25,508 bases of DNA from an uncultured Alistipes sp. (GTDB taxonomy: Bacteria > Bacteroidota > Bacteroidia > Bacteroidales > UBA932). Positions 1-7,625 of the stretch are shown here, piece by piece; the stretch's first letter is position 1, and each line of letters begins with the position of its first letter. The notes under the pieces are model-generated. The model did no database searches, was not told where the DNA came from, and worked only from the letters and a program-made list of their open reading frames with translations. The position numbers and the translations under genes are program-made. The stretch covers positions 1 to 25,508 of the forward strand of contig UQUJ01000046.1 in NCBI GenBank assembly GCA_900544195.1. The letters run 5' to 3'.

Positions 1-94
1 CAGGACTATCTTCTGGAACTGCTTAGGGGCGCTAGAATTTGATGCGGTTGCCCTGCCCTGAATGACTCTCTGCCTGATTGTCAGTCATGATGGA

Positions 95-122
95 AAACGA
101 CGGCCACGGAACGCCGCCGTTT
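95..122 (-). terminator. Candidate terminator hairpin downstream of the DUF47 gene
   Basis: Bases 95-104 pair with 113-122 (ten positions, one A-C mismatch) around an 8-base loop. Read on the minus strand the stem is followed by CGTTTTCC, a short T-rich run. It lies about 80 bases past the DUF47 stop. Nothing else recognisable was seen in bases 1-200; in particular no PiT phosphate permease follows the DUF47 gene on this strand. Confidence 0.35.
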
Positions 123-200
123 ACGAATACTACTGAATATCAAGCATCTGCGCACCGTCACATGTCAATGCAAGCCCGTCCGTCCCCCGAAGGGCAGACA

Positions 201-860
201 TCAATCAGCCAGATAATTAAGCAGGAGCTTGCGAATATTGTCAGAGATGCGCTTATGCGCGTCGGTCGCGTTCTCCAACATCTCCGCGAGATTCTTGTAT
301 TTGATCAGTTCACGGGTGTTCTCCTCGTTGGAAAATATGTAGCCCATGTACTCCTCGTAAGCGTCATCAGCCGCATGCTCCAATTCAGTAACACGCTCAC
401 AGGCCATTGAGATGGCCGGAATGTTCTTCTTCAAGTCAACCAAAAGCGGAATGGTGTCATGGAGCACCTCCGACTGGGACTTCGCCATCTGAGCCAGCTC
501 CCGAAGCTGGTCATCCAGCTTGACAGGGCGGTAGATCAAGACAGCCTTGGAGGTGTCCTTGATGACATCCAGACAATCGTCCATCGCCATCGCGACAGCC
601 TGCAGATCCAACTTGTTGACCTGAACGAACGGACGCCCCGAAAGCATCTCATGGAATTCGGTCAAAAGGGCATCGCCTTGAACCTCGCAGGACTTGATTT
701 CCTTCTCCATCCTTGAACGCAGTTCAACATCATCCGTCCCGAACATCTCCACCAAAAGCGAAGATGTCTTGCACAGGAAGTCAGTCTGCCGCGCAAGAAT
801 CGGGACAAAATCGTGACGGGAACCTCTGAAAAACGCCCTCATTCTCTTAATTACGCCCAT
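201..860 (-). CDS. DUF47 family (PhoU-like) phosphate transport regulator
   Basis: A 219-residue all-alpha protein of the DUF47/PhoU-like family, which usually accompanies PiT-type low-affinity phosphate permeases and is thought to modulate them; here it would be cytoplasmic. Family features seen are the N-terminal FFRGSRHDFVPILARQ segment, a central AMAMDDCLDVIKD helix and the C-terminal stretch ending LENATDAHKRISDNIRKLLL, close to the ENATD..D..R ending of the family. The frame stays open upstream to 1136, but the ATG at 858-860 gives the usual family length of about 215 residues and lies about 40 bases downstream of a -7 box (TAAATTTG, 902-909 on the minus strand), so I chose it. No permease gene follows within the 200 bases that remain in the window, which is unusual for the family. 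Confidence 0.85.
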   Translation of the reverse strand: MGVIKRMRAFFRGSRHDFVPILARQTDFLCKTSSLLVEMFGTDDVELRSRMEKEIKSCEVQGDALLTEFHEMLSGRPFVQVNKLDLQAVAMAMDDCLDVIKDTSKAVLIYRPVKLDDQLRELAQMAKSQSEVLHDTIPLLVDLKKNIPAISMACERVTELEHAADDAYEEYMGYIFSNEENTRELIKYKNLAEMLENATDAHKRISDNIRKLLLNYLAD

Positions 861-901
861 AAATATTTTTTTATACCCAATAAACTTTTCTTGTAAGGCC
901 T

Positions 902-909
902 CAAATTTA
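902..909 (-). promoter_or_regulatory. -7 promoter element of the DUF47 gene
   Basis: TAAATTTG on the minus strand matches the Bacteroidota -7 consensus TAnnTTTG and sits about 40 bases upstream of the chosen start. A TTG lies about 23 bases further upstream, a longer spacing than ideal. Confidence 0.5.
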
Positions 910-1008
910 CAATCTATTTCGCGATTTCGCCACAATTCTATAAAAAACAGAAACTTTTTCATTGATTTTCTTTTTGACTCCGCATTCGTATCATCCATAG
1001 AACTACCT

Positions 1009-1050
1009 TTGTCCCAGAGCTTTGTCCGGCAGAGGATTGTCCGACAGAGG
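1009..1050 (+). repeat. Short imperfect tandem repeat (TTGTCCGRCAGAGG)
   Basis: TTGTCCGGCAGAGG (1022-1035) is followed by TTGTCCGACAGAGG (1037-1050), a 15-base period with one difference, and a degenerate unit TTTGTCCCAGAG precedes them (from 1009). A related inverted word CCGGACAAAAG occurs near 1164. The spacing could suit a helically phased protein-binding site in the glycosyltransferase upstream region; function unknown. Confidence 0.5.
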
Positions 1051-1263
1051 TCTTTTACGCTTGAATCCCGCCACAGGTCAACCGGCTTCCGGACATCACA
1101 AACACTAAGCGGCATTCTGCCGCGGTATCCACTCAAATTTCGAACTTGCTTTTACTCTTCGTTCCGGACAAAAGAGGTTGGCCGGCGGGAAAATGCGTGA
1201 AATGTTCCAAACGTTTTGAATTTCATCATAAACTTCGTAAATTGCCTTCGAAAACCGATAACG

Positions 1264-2382
1264 ATGCGACTCGCTTACTGCATACACTCGCTTAATCTTT
1301 CCGGAGGTATTGAGAGGGTACTCACGACAAAGGCCAATTATCTGGCCGATGTACTGGGCTATGAAGTCCACATCATCACGGCCCGGCAAAAAGGCAGAAA
1401 AGAGTTTTTCCCCCTCAGCGAAAGAATTATCCGTCACGATCTTGATGCCAATGACAGGATGTTTCTCTTCAAGTACAGGAAAAGACTGGACACCTTGCTT
1501 GGAAAAATTCGTCCTGACTTCACGGTGACAGTCTGCGACAACAGCCTCTACGCCCTCACAAGATGCACTGACGGAAGTGTCAAGGTGGGAGAATTCCACT
1601 TCTCGCACGAGAAATTCCTGATGAAATACGGCAATAACGTTTTCGGACGGATGTACGCCTCTTTAAGAACGAGAAGACTGGAGAATGCGGTAAGGAAACT
1701 TGACCGGTTCGTGGTCCTTACCATGGCCGACAAGGAGGATTGGGAAAAAGTCAGACCTGATGTGGAGCAGATTTACAATCCTCTGTCATTTGTATCCCAA
1801 GATGTCTCACCGCTCACGGCCAAGCGTTGCATGGCGGCAGGAAGGCTTGAGGGCCAGAAAAACTTCAAGGATCTGATAACTGCATGGCAGACTGTCAGCG
1901 CCAGACATCCTGACTGGACGCTCAGCATCTACGGGAACGGAAGCCAGAGAGAGGCACTCCAAAGCCAGATCAACTCTGCCGGGCTGCAAGGCAAGGTGAT
2001 TCTGGAAGGCAACACGAACAACGTCCGGAAGGAGATGCTGGACAGTTCCTGCCTTGTCATGTCCTCCAGATTCGAAGGCTTCCCGATGATTTTGCTGGAG
2101 GCACTCACCACAGGCCTCCCAATCGTCAGCTACGACTGCCCTAAAGGCCCGTCCGAGGTCGTCACGATCGGCGCGAACGGCTACCTCGCCAAAGTCGGGG
2201 ACACCGGCACGCTGGCACAAGGAATATGCAGTGTCATCGCCAACGAGGATCTACGCCGGCGCTTCGGAGCCGAATCCAAAAGGCGTTCCGAAAACTTCAC
2301 ATTGGAAAAGACGATGGAAAGATGGGACAGGCTCTTCTCCTCCCTGACTACTTCTCGAACGAGGACTTCTCCGGAAGGATGA
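1264..2382 (+). CDS. Glycosyltransferase family 4
   Basis: A 372-residue GT-B glycosyltransferase that would move a sugar from a nucleotide-sugar donor onto a growing surface polysaccharide at the inner face of the membrane. The N-terminal acceptor domain opens with a glycine-rich SLNLSGGIERV loop. The donor domain carries AGRLEGQKNF and the GT4 signature SRFEGFPMILLEAL followed by GLPIVSYDCPKGPSEVV, with the conserved E-x7-E pattern. A TTG-initiated extension from 1216 is possible, but the ATG at 1264 begins directly at the first beta strand and is preferred. The 3' end overlaps the convergent Stealth gene by 35 bases. The neighbouring LicD and Stealth genes indicate capsule or LPS side-chain synthesis; the sugar specificity cannot be read from sequence. 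Confidence 0.9.
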   Translation: MRLAYCIHSLNLSGGIERVLTTKANYLADVLGYEVHIITARQKGRKEFFPLSERIIRHDLDANDRMFLFKYRKRLDTLLGKIRPDFTVTVCDNSLYALTRCTDGSVKVGEFHFSHEKFLMKYGNNVFGRMYASLRTRRLENAVRKLDRFVVLTMADKEDWEKVRPDVEQIYNPLSFVSQDVSPLTAKRCMAAGRLEGQKNFKDLITAWQTVSARHPDWTLSIYGNGSQREALQSQINSAGLQGKVILEGNTNNVRKEMLDSSCLVMSSRFEGFPMILLEALTTGLPIVSYDCPKGPSEVVTIGANGYLAKVGDTGTLAQGICSVIANEDLRRRFGAESKRRSENFTLEKTMERWDRLFSSLTTSRTRTSPEG

Positions 2383-3340
2383 CCTTGAACGACTCCTCCA
2401 GCGAGGACATCACCCGGTCATAGTTCCGTATGTGGACATTGTCGTTCAGGCAGACCAGCTTGTACTTACCTTCCCTGACAGCCTTGATGGCCTTCCCCGG
2501 CTTCACGACGAGCGGAAACATCTTCGTGTCATCGTAGGTGTTGTACGGCACGAAGTTCCCCTCACAGATCTGCCAGGTGCGGAACAACTCCTGGGTGTAG
2601 TCCTCCGGGCTGCGGAAACGGTTCGCGGAGACCCTGGTCAGCTCGTCGCCGGCATATTCCCAGACCTCCTCGAAAGTGGACTTGAGGTATGGCTGGGCGT
2701 TGTGTGGAATCCTGAGCGTGATGAACTTGCCGTACGGTCTCAGCAGCCTCGTGAGCCAGCTCTTTCCGCCATAGACCGGCGAGAACCACTTGTCGTGGTG
2801 TTCCCTCAGCACCTCCTTCTTGTCAAACCTCTCGTTGATGACCCTCACGTTGTTCTCCAGGCACCTGGACCAGAGACTGGCGCCGGTGTTCATCCTGAAG
2901 ACCGCGATGTCGGCGGGAAGGCCGTCACGGAAAAACCTCTCCGGAGGCGTGGGAGCCGTCATGTAGAAGTCGTCGTTGAAATAGACGAAATGGTCGGCGA
3001 TTCCGGGAATGTTGTGCAGGTACAGCTCAATCAGCGAGGAGTTGAACACCGGCAGGAATCTTTCAGGAATATAATCCCTGTGGCTCACCAGATGGAGTTT
3101 CGGATTCGTCTCGTCAAGCCATTCCGGCTTCTGTCCGCAGGTCACGAAATGCACCTTGCGCACCCACGGCGCGAACTTCTCCACACCTCTGAACCAGTAC
3201 TTCAGCAATCCATAGTCCCTGAAACGGGCCTCGGACAGATGATTCTTCGAATTGTCTATCTTGCCTGAATACTTCGCGAAATCAGCCTTCCAGGCCGGAT
3301 CGTTCATGTCGACCCATGTAACTACGAAATCTATGTCCAT
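2348..3340 (-). CDS. Stealth-family sugar-phosphate transferase (capsular polysaccharide phosphotransferase)
   Basis: A 330-residue Stealth protein. The family transfers hexose-1-phosphate from nucleotide-sugars and makes phosphodiester-linked glycans; relatives include meningococcal capsule polymerases and the human GlcNAc-phosphotransferase. Conserved blocks are visible in order: CR1 (DFVVTWVDMNDPAW, residues 3-16), CR2 (SEARFRDYGLLKYWFRGVEK, then the core LPVFNSSLIE and the acidic YFNDDFYM), CR3 (PHNAQPYLKSTFEEVWE) and a C-terminal CR4-like segment with the asparagine-rich CLNDNVHIRN. The start at 3338-3340 directly precedes CR1; an extension to 3436 would overlap the upstream gene. It lies 5 bases after the LicD stop, so the two are probably co-transcribed. 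The last 35 bases overlap the convergent GT4 gene. Confidence 0.9.
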   Translation of the reverse strand: MDIDFVVTWVDMNDPAWKADFAKYSGKIDNSKNHLSEARFRDYGLLKYWFRGVEKFAPWVRKVHFVTCGQKPEWLDETNPKLHLVSHRDYIPERFLPVFNSSLIELYLHNIPGIADHFVYFNDDFYMTAPTPPERFFRDGLPADIAVFRMNTGASLWSRCLENNVRVINERFDKKEVLREHHDKWFSPVYGGKSWLTRLLRPYGKFITLRIPHNAQPYLKSTFEEVWEYAGDELTRVSANRFRSPEDYTQELFRTWQICEGNFVPYNTYDDTKMFPLVVKPGKAIKAVREGKYKLVCLNDNVHIRNYDRVMSSLEESFKVILPEKSSFEK

Positions 3341-3345
3341 AACAA

Positions 3346-4149
3346 TTAATCCAACAGATAAACAGTGAGGTCGTGACACTTGCGTCTGCCTTCCGGCGGC
3401 GGAGTCATGTAGTCGCCGAACTCCTGTATTAGCCATTCATTCCATCGTTTGAAGGCCTTGAAAGTACAGCCCTCGAACTCCAGGTCAACATATTCATCAA
3501 GCATCGCCCTTTCGAAGATCTCCCTCGTGCCGTTGTAGGTTACGGAGACCGCCCCGGCGAGACGTGATGTCTCGTATGGGTACTTGCGCACCTCGGTGTC
3601 AATCTTTTTCCACCAATATTCAGCCCCTCTGGCATGCGCCTCAAGCTTCGAGAACAGCGGCTGGTGGAAATTGAGCAGATCGAACCTTGTGCCACAGATG
3701 TTGAGACGGTGCGACCAATGCGTCAATTGACGTTCCCTTTTCCTTTGAAGATCAAGGTCCTCAGGCTTGCCGTCCATCGGGAATATGTCAATATTGAGAC
3801 CGAAGTCATAGTCATAGCCACGCCCCTGAAGGCTCTTGGTTTTGACATCCTCGACCTTGGCGAAGAAATGGACGAAACGATCGCCTTTCACACCCTCCTT
3901 ATGGCAAAGGCAACGGTAACGGGATCCAGGCTCTTTTCCGAACATAGACACAAAACGCTCATAATCAGGCCTCGGCATCAGAAGGTCTATGTCATCATCC
4001 CAAGGGATGAAGCCTTTGTGACGCACGGCCCCGAGAAGGGTTCCGTAGGCCATTGAGTATCTGATCCCTTCCTTGACACAGAAGGAATCAACGGCCTTGA
4101 GGATGTCCAGGAGATAAAGTTGGATCTCTCTGTGAGACAATTTTTGCAT
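3346..4149 (-). CDS. LicD family phosphotransferase (copy 1)
   Basis: A 267-residue LicD-family protein with a nucleotidyltransferase-like fold. LicD enzymes transfer phosphocholine, or a related phospho-alcohol, from a CDP-linked donor to a glycan. The N-terminal core is intact: YGTLLGAVRHKGFIPWDDDID followed by MPRPDYERF, and a second acidic cluster GLNIDIFPMDG is present. An in-frame ATG at 4177-4179 exists, but a -7 box (TATATTTG, 4179-4186) overlaps it, so the ATG at 4147-4149 is chosen. First gene of a two-gene operon with the Stealth gene. It is a clear paralogue of the LicD gene at 6660: the core segments are nearly identical while the C-terminal halves diverge, suggesting different acceptors. 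The donor group is unknown. Confidence 0.9.
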   Translation of the reverse strand: MQKLSHREIQLYLLDILKAVDSFCVKEGIRYSMAYGTLLGAVRHKGFIPWDDDIDLLMPRPDYERFVSMFGKEPGSRYRCLCHKEGVKGDRFVHFFAKVEDVKTKSLQGRGYDYDFGLNIDIFPMDGKPEDLDLQRKRERQLTHWSHRLNICGTRFDLLNFHQPLFSKLEAHARGAEYWWKKIDTEVRKYPYETSRLAGAVSVTYNGTREIFERAMLDEYVDLEFEGCTFKAFKRWNEWLIQEFGDYMTPPPEGRRKCHDLTVYLLD

Positions 4150-4178
4150 AATACGTTCAAAATATACCCCGATGTTCA

Positions 4179-4186
4179 CAAATATA
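4179..4186 (-). promoter_or_regulatory. -7 promoter element of the LicD-Stealth operon
   Basis: TATATTTG on the minus strand, about 30 bases upstream of the chosen LicD start. It is back-to-back with the plus-strand element at 4199-4206, making a compact divergent promoter region. Confidence 0.55.
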
Positions 4187-4198
4187 ACTGATTTTTGT

Positions 4199-4206
4199 TA
4201 AATTTG
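4199..4206 (+). promoter_or_regulatory. -7 promoter element of the aminotransferase operon
   Basis: TAAATTTG ends 22 bases before the aminotransferase ATG at 4229 and matches TAnnTTTG. No clear TTTG was found at the -33 position. Confidence 0.5.
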
Positions 4207-4228
4207 CGCAATCTGTAGCAAAACGAGT

Positions 4229-5284
4229 ATGCATTCTTATGTTTTCCCAGGTGATCTGGACAAGGAAATAGCGGCGATCGGGTCACAGCCGATCCCCTAC
4301 ATGAGAACCGAAGAGTTCTCAAAAATCAATCTCGAATCCGAGAGAATCCTTCTGGATCTCATTCATTGCCGGGGAGGAAGGACAATCATATACACTGGTT
4401 CCGGCACCGGAGCCATGAGTGCGGTTGTCGAAAATTATGTAAGCACCAAAAAGAAAGCGATAGCGATCAACGGCGGCTCCTTCGGGAAACGTTGGGTCTC
4501 ACTCTGTGAATATTACGGAGTCCCGGTGGTTGACTTCAAGGTACCGTTCGCCAAGGACATAGATTACGAAGATCTGGAGCGGACGGTGGAGACTGAACGT
4601 CCGGAAGTGTTCCTCTGCCAGCATCACGAGACCTCGACCGGGCAGATATTCAACCTTGAAAGGATTTCAGGAATATGCCGCCGGCACAGCGTGTCCCTCG
4701 TCGTCGATGTCATCAGCTCATTCCTCGCCGAGGAACTGGACATGGACGCGCTCGGAATCGACATCTGCGTCACCAGCACGCAGAAAGGCCTGAACATTCC
4801 TCCCGGACTGTCCATCCTCTTCATCAGCAAACGACTGGAAGGGTATGAATATGCCCACAGGGGCTATTACTGGGACTTCGAGGACAATCTGGGCAACCTC
4901 CAAAGAGGCCAGACTCCGTTCAGCCCGGCGACCCTTATCTATCTCCAGCTTAACGCCAGGCTCAGGCAGATTCAGGAGCAGGGCGGAGAGGCGTTCAACA
5001 TCTCCGAGGTACGGCACAGGGCCGAGGTGTTCCGTGAGGAATGCCGGAAATACGGCTGGACGATGCCGGCCGAGAACCCGTCTTTCGCCATCACTGCCAT
5101 CCAGACAAAGGACACGGCGGAGCGCAGGATTTTCAGAGGATTGATCGAGCGTCACGACACTTTCATCATGCCTGGCTCCATCCCGGGATTCTACAGGATT
5201 TCCCACATGGGGCTCCAGACAGATGAGGAGCTGCGCACACTTGCTGAACGCATCCACTTAATCGAGGCCGAAGCTGATGAATAA
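4229..5284 (+). CDS. PLP-dependent class V aminotransferase, PhnW-like
   Basis: A 351-residue fold-type I PLP enzyme of the class V group, closest in layout to 2-aminoethylphosphonate-pyruvate and alanine-glyoxylate/serine aminotransferases. Visible are the glycine-rich TGSGTGAM cofactor-phosphate loop (56-63), the HHETSTG segment (132-138), the PLP-pyridine aspartate in VVDVISSF (D160) and the Schiff-base lysine in TSTQKGLNIPPG (K186). It starts a three-gene operon and overlaps the next gene by 8 bases, which suggests translational coupling. Next to a cytidylyltransferase and LicD, it probably installs the amino group of a small alcohol or phosphonate that is then CDP-activated. No phosphoenolpyruvate mutase or phosphonopyruvate decarboxylase is in the window, so an aminoethylphosphonate route is only a hypothesis. 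Confidence 0.8.
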   Translation: MHSYVFPGDLDKEIAAIGSQPIPYMRTEEFSKINLESERILLDLIHCRGGRTIIYTGSGTGAMSAVVENYVSTKKKAIAINGGSFGKRWVSLCEYYGVPVVDFKVPFAKDIDYEDLERTVETERPEVFLCQHHETSTGQIFNLERISGICRRHSVSLVVDVISSFLAEELDMDALGIDICVTSTQKGLNIPPGLSILFISKRLEGYEYAHRGYYWDFEDNLGNLQRGQTPFSPATLIYLQLNARLRQIQEQGGEAFNISEVRHRAEVFREECRKYGWTMPAENPSFAITAIQTKDTAERRIFRGLIERHDTFIMPGSIPGFYRISHMGLQTDEELRTLAERIHLIEAEADE

Positions 5285-6653
5285 AATATTTCACGGTGAC
5301 GGCCCCCACAGGAAAACCGTCATCACATACGGCACTTTTGATGTCCTGCATCAAGGTCACATCAATCTTCTCCGACGGGCGAAAGAACTCGGGGACTATT
5401 TGATTGTCGGCGTGACCACGGACAACTTCGACATGGAGCGCGGAAAGCTCAACACACGGGACAGTGTGATGAAAAGGGTCCAGGCTGTCAAGGAGACGGG
5501 GTATGCCGACGAGGTGATCATTGAAGAGTACAAGGGCCAGAAGATTGATGATGTCCAGAGATACGATGTCGATGTCTTCGCGATAGGCTCGGACTGGGAA
5601 GGATATTTCGACTACATGAAGGAATTCTGCGAGGTTGTCTATCTGCCACGAACAGAGGGAATCTCCAGTACAATGCTGAGAGAGGAACAGATTTCCGTCC
5701 GGATCGGAATCATCGGAACCGGAAGCATCGCCGGAAGGTTCGTCCCGGAGGCGAAGTTCGTCAGCGGCAACACGATCAGCGCGGCCTACAATCCTGACCA
5801 TGCGGAATGCGAGGCTTTCTGCTCCGCCAATGGCATACTACTCGCAGCCCGGACGTTTGAGGAACTTCTGGACGGTTGCGACGCGGTCTATGTCGCTTCA
5901 CCGCACTACACTCATTATGAATATGTAAAAGCGGCCCTTGAAGCAGGAAAGGATGTCATGTGCGAGACTCCGTTTGTCCTTCGCCTGACTCAAGCCGAGG
6001 AACTGTACTCGATAGCCGAAGCCAGACACAAAACCTTGTTGATCGCCCACAAGACGGCCTACTGTCCGGCGTTCAGACATCTCGTGACGATGCTCAAGTC
6101 CGGCGTGATCGGCAAGATCGTGGACATCAACGCTTCCGTCACCACATTGACAGACGAAAAGTCTTCGAAACTGGACCACAATCAGTACGGCGGCAGCATG
6201 AACGAGAACGCATGCTTTCCTCTGCTGCCGATCATCAAGCTTCTGGGACGGGAAGTGCGCAACATCAACTTCTACTCGATCATGAAGAACGACGTGGACA
6301 TGTACACCAAGGCTGTGTTCCGTTACGACAATGCCACAGCGTCATTCCAGGTCGGCCTTGGAGCGAAGACGGAAGGGAATATGGTCATCTCCGGAACAAA
6401 GGGCTACATCTATGTGCCGGCCCCGTGGTGGAAGACCGACTATTTCGAGCAAAGGTTCGAGGATCAGAATCTTAACAGAAAATGCTTCTTCCCATTCATG
6501 GGCGAAGGCCTGAGGTACGAGATAAGGGAGTTCATCTCCCACATACTTAACCCGAACCAGAGCATGTACCTTCTTACAAAGGATGAGATCCTGAAGATGA
6601 CCGGGATCCAGGAAGACTACATCAACGGAAAGAATGTCTACAAATTAAGCTAA
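5277..6653 (+). CDS. Fused cytidylyltransferase / Gfo-Idh-MocA oxidoreductase
   Basis: A 458-residue two-domain protein. Residues about 14-135 are a TagD/GCT-type nucleotidyltransferase with FDVLHQGH (HxGH at 25-28) and RTEGISST (125-132), which in this family couple CTP to a phosphorylated alcohol. Residues about 142-458 are a Gfo/Idh/MocA NAD(P)-dependent oxidoreductase with the Rossmann motif GIIGTGSIAG and the SPHYTHYEYVKAALEAGK segment. Two catalytic positions are altered: the usual EKP is ETP (C-E-T-P, 229-232), and the usual GGG..x-D-x-G-x-Y block reads GGSMNENACF (306-315), so redox chemistry may be modified or lost. The start overlaps the aminotransferase end by 8 bases; LicD follows after 6 bases. 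A fused activating enzyme beside LicD suggests it makes the CDP-linked donor that LicD uses. The substrate is unknown. Confidence 0.85.
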   Translation: MNKIFHGDGPHRKTVITYGTFDVLHQGHINLLRRAKELGDYLIVGVTTDNFDMERGKLNTRDSVMKRVQAVKETGYADEVIIEEYKGQKIDDVQRYDVDVFAIGSDWEGYFDYMKEFCEVVYLPRTEGISSTMLREEQISVRIGIIGTGSIAGRFVPEAKFVSGNTISAAYNPDHAECEAFCSANGILLAARTFEELLDGCDAVYVASPHYTHYEYVKAALEAGKDVMCETPFVLRLTQAEELYSIAEARHKTLLIAHKTAYCPAFRHLVTMLKSGVIGKIVDINASVTTLTDEKSSKLDHNQYGGSMNENACFPLLPIIKLLGREVRNINFYSIMKNDVDMYTKAVFRYDNATASFQVGLGAKTEGNMVISGTKGYIYVPAPWWKTDYFEQRFEDQNLNRKCFFPFMGEGLRYEIREFISHILNPNQSMYLLTKDEILKMTGIQEDYINGKNVYKLS

Positions 6654-6659
6654 ACTACG

Positions 6660-7487
6660 ATGAAACACCTCACACTCAAGGAACTGCAACAGTTCAGCCT
6701 TGAAATACTCAAGGACGTGGCCGGATTCTGTGAAAGGAACGGCATAAAATATTCATTAGGCTACGGCACGCTGCTTGGCGCGGTACGGCACAAAGGATTC
6801 ATCCCTTGGGATGACGACGTGGACATCATGATGCCGCGCGAGGACTACGAAAGGTTCAGAACCATCTACAAGTCAGACAGATATTCATTCATCGACAGCC
6901 GCAACACTCCTGACTGCTACATCGCTTTCGGCAGGGTGTGCGACATGGATAGAACCCTTGCCTCAAGCTGCATTCCATGGGTGAAGCGGGATGTCGGGGT
7001 CTGGATTGACATATTCCCGATTGACAGGGTCCCGGATGACAAGGGAACTTTTGACAGGATCTACGACTCCTTGATGCTTCTGATGAAATTCAATGTCGGG
7101 ATACGCAGGGTACACACAGTCTCATCATCCAAGTTCTCAATAAGGAAAAGGCTGAAAATATGGATATTAAAAAGGACGCATCCCCGTCTCATCAAACGTG
7201 ACCCCGCCGACATAGTCAAGGATATGAACACAATCATCTCTCTGGTCTCCCCGGCCAAGAGCGGCCATTGGTCACAGCTTTGCTGTCCGGATGTCGGGAC
7301 AAACGAGTTCTTCGAGGACAGTGAGATCAATGAATATATCAAACTGCCGTTCGAGGACAGTGAGTTCTTTGTCTGGAAAGGCTACGACAAGATTCTGCGC
7401 GACTCCTATGGCGACTTCATGCAGCTCCCGCCAAAAAACAAACGCAAACCTCTTCAGAACTACATCGCCTTCCACTGGAAATATTAA
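6660..7487 (+). CDS. LicD family phosphotransferase (copy 2)
   Basis: A 275-residue LicD protein, third gene of the operon, starting 6 bases after the fusion gene. It has the full core YGTLLGAVRHKGFIPWDDDVD (residues about 34-54), MPREDYERF and the second acidic motif WIDIFPIDRV. It would transfer the CDP-activated group made by the preceding enzymes to a sugar of the surface glycan. The first 65 residues closely match the LicD encoded at 3346-4149, while the remainder differs, as expected for paralogues with different acceptors. The gene ends just before a cluster of REP-like repeats and a long hairpin. Confidence 0.9.
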   Translation: MKHLTLKELQQFSLEILKDVAGFCERNGIKYSLGYGTLLGAVRHKGFIPWDDDVDIMMPREDYERFRTIYKSDRYSFIDSRNTPDCYIAFGRVCDMDRTLASSCIPWVKRDVGVWIDIFPIDRVPDDKGTFDRIYDSLMLLMKFNVGIRRVHTVSSSKFSIRKRLKIWILKRTHPRLIKRDPADIVKDMNTIISLVSPAKSGHWSQLCCPDVGTNEFFEDSEINEYIKLPFEDSEFFVWKGYDKILRDSYGDFMQLPPKNKRKPLQNYIAFHWKY

Positions 7488-7493
7488 TCAAGC

Positions 7494-7598
7494 CACTTCG
7501 ACAAGCTCAAATCTGGTCACTTCGACAAGCTCAGTGACCAGAAATAGTTACAATTCAGTGACCATCGACAAGATTTGTCGACCAGAAATAGTTACAAT
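7494..7598. repeat. REP-like repeat cluster with small palindromes
   Basis: CACTTCGACAAGCTCA occurs twice (7494-7509, 7518-7533) and CCAGAAATAGTTACAAT occurs twice (7538-7554, 7582-7598). Two palindromes are embedded: GGTCACT/AGTGACC (7515-7521 with 7533-7539) and TCGACAA-GAT-TTGTCGA (7565-7581). The TTCGACAAGCTCAGTG word is typical of short intergenic repeats seen in many bacterial genomes. Located between convergent licD and uvrA. Confidence 0.7.
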
Positions 7599-7625
7599 AA
7601 AAGAATATACCAGATTCTTTATCAA

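Larger units (their letters stand above)
861..1263. other. 403-bp intergenic region between divergent genes
   Basis: This spacer separates the DUF47 gene (minus) from the glycosyltransferase (plus). It holds the DUF47 -7 box (902-909), a plus-strand TACCTTTG (1004-1011) that could be a -7 box although no well-spaced -33 TTG was found, and a short tandem repeat at 1009-1050. Open frames here have no recognisable protein features and I treat them as non-coding. Confidence 0.5.

Noticed and set aside
1009..1050. Tandem repeats considered as a CRISPR array.
   Set aside because: The units are only 14-15 bases and directly adjacent, without spacers.
861..1136. N-terminal extension of the DUF47 protein.
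   Set aside because: No similarity to the family, and it would cover a -7 box; the internal ATG gives the normal length.
1105..1608. 167-codon minus-strand frame across the glycosyltransferase start.
   Set aside because: Mostly antisense to the glycosyltransferase coding region and has no recognisable domain.
4718..5257. Long open frames opposite the aminotransferase, and similar ones opposite uvrA (8739-9866), serine dehydratase (12193-13299) and the Stealth gene (2432-3268).
   Set aside because: They mirror well-supported genes, have no family motifs and show biased composition expected of the antisense of GC-leaning codons.
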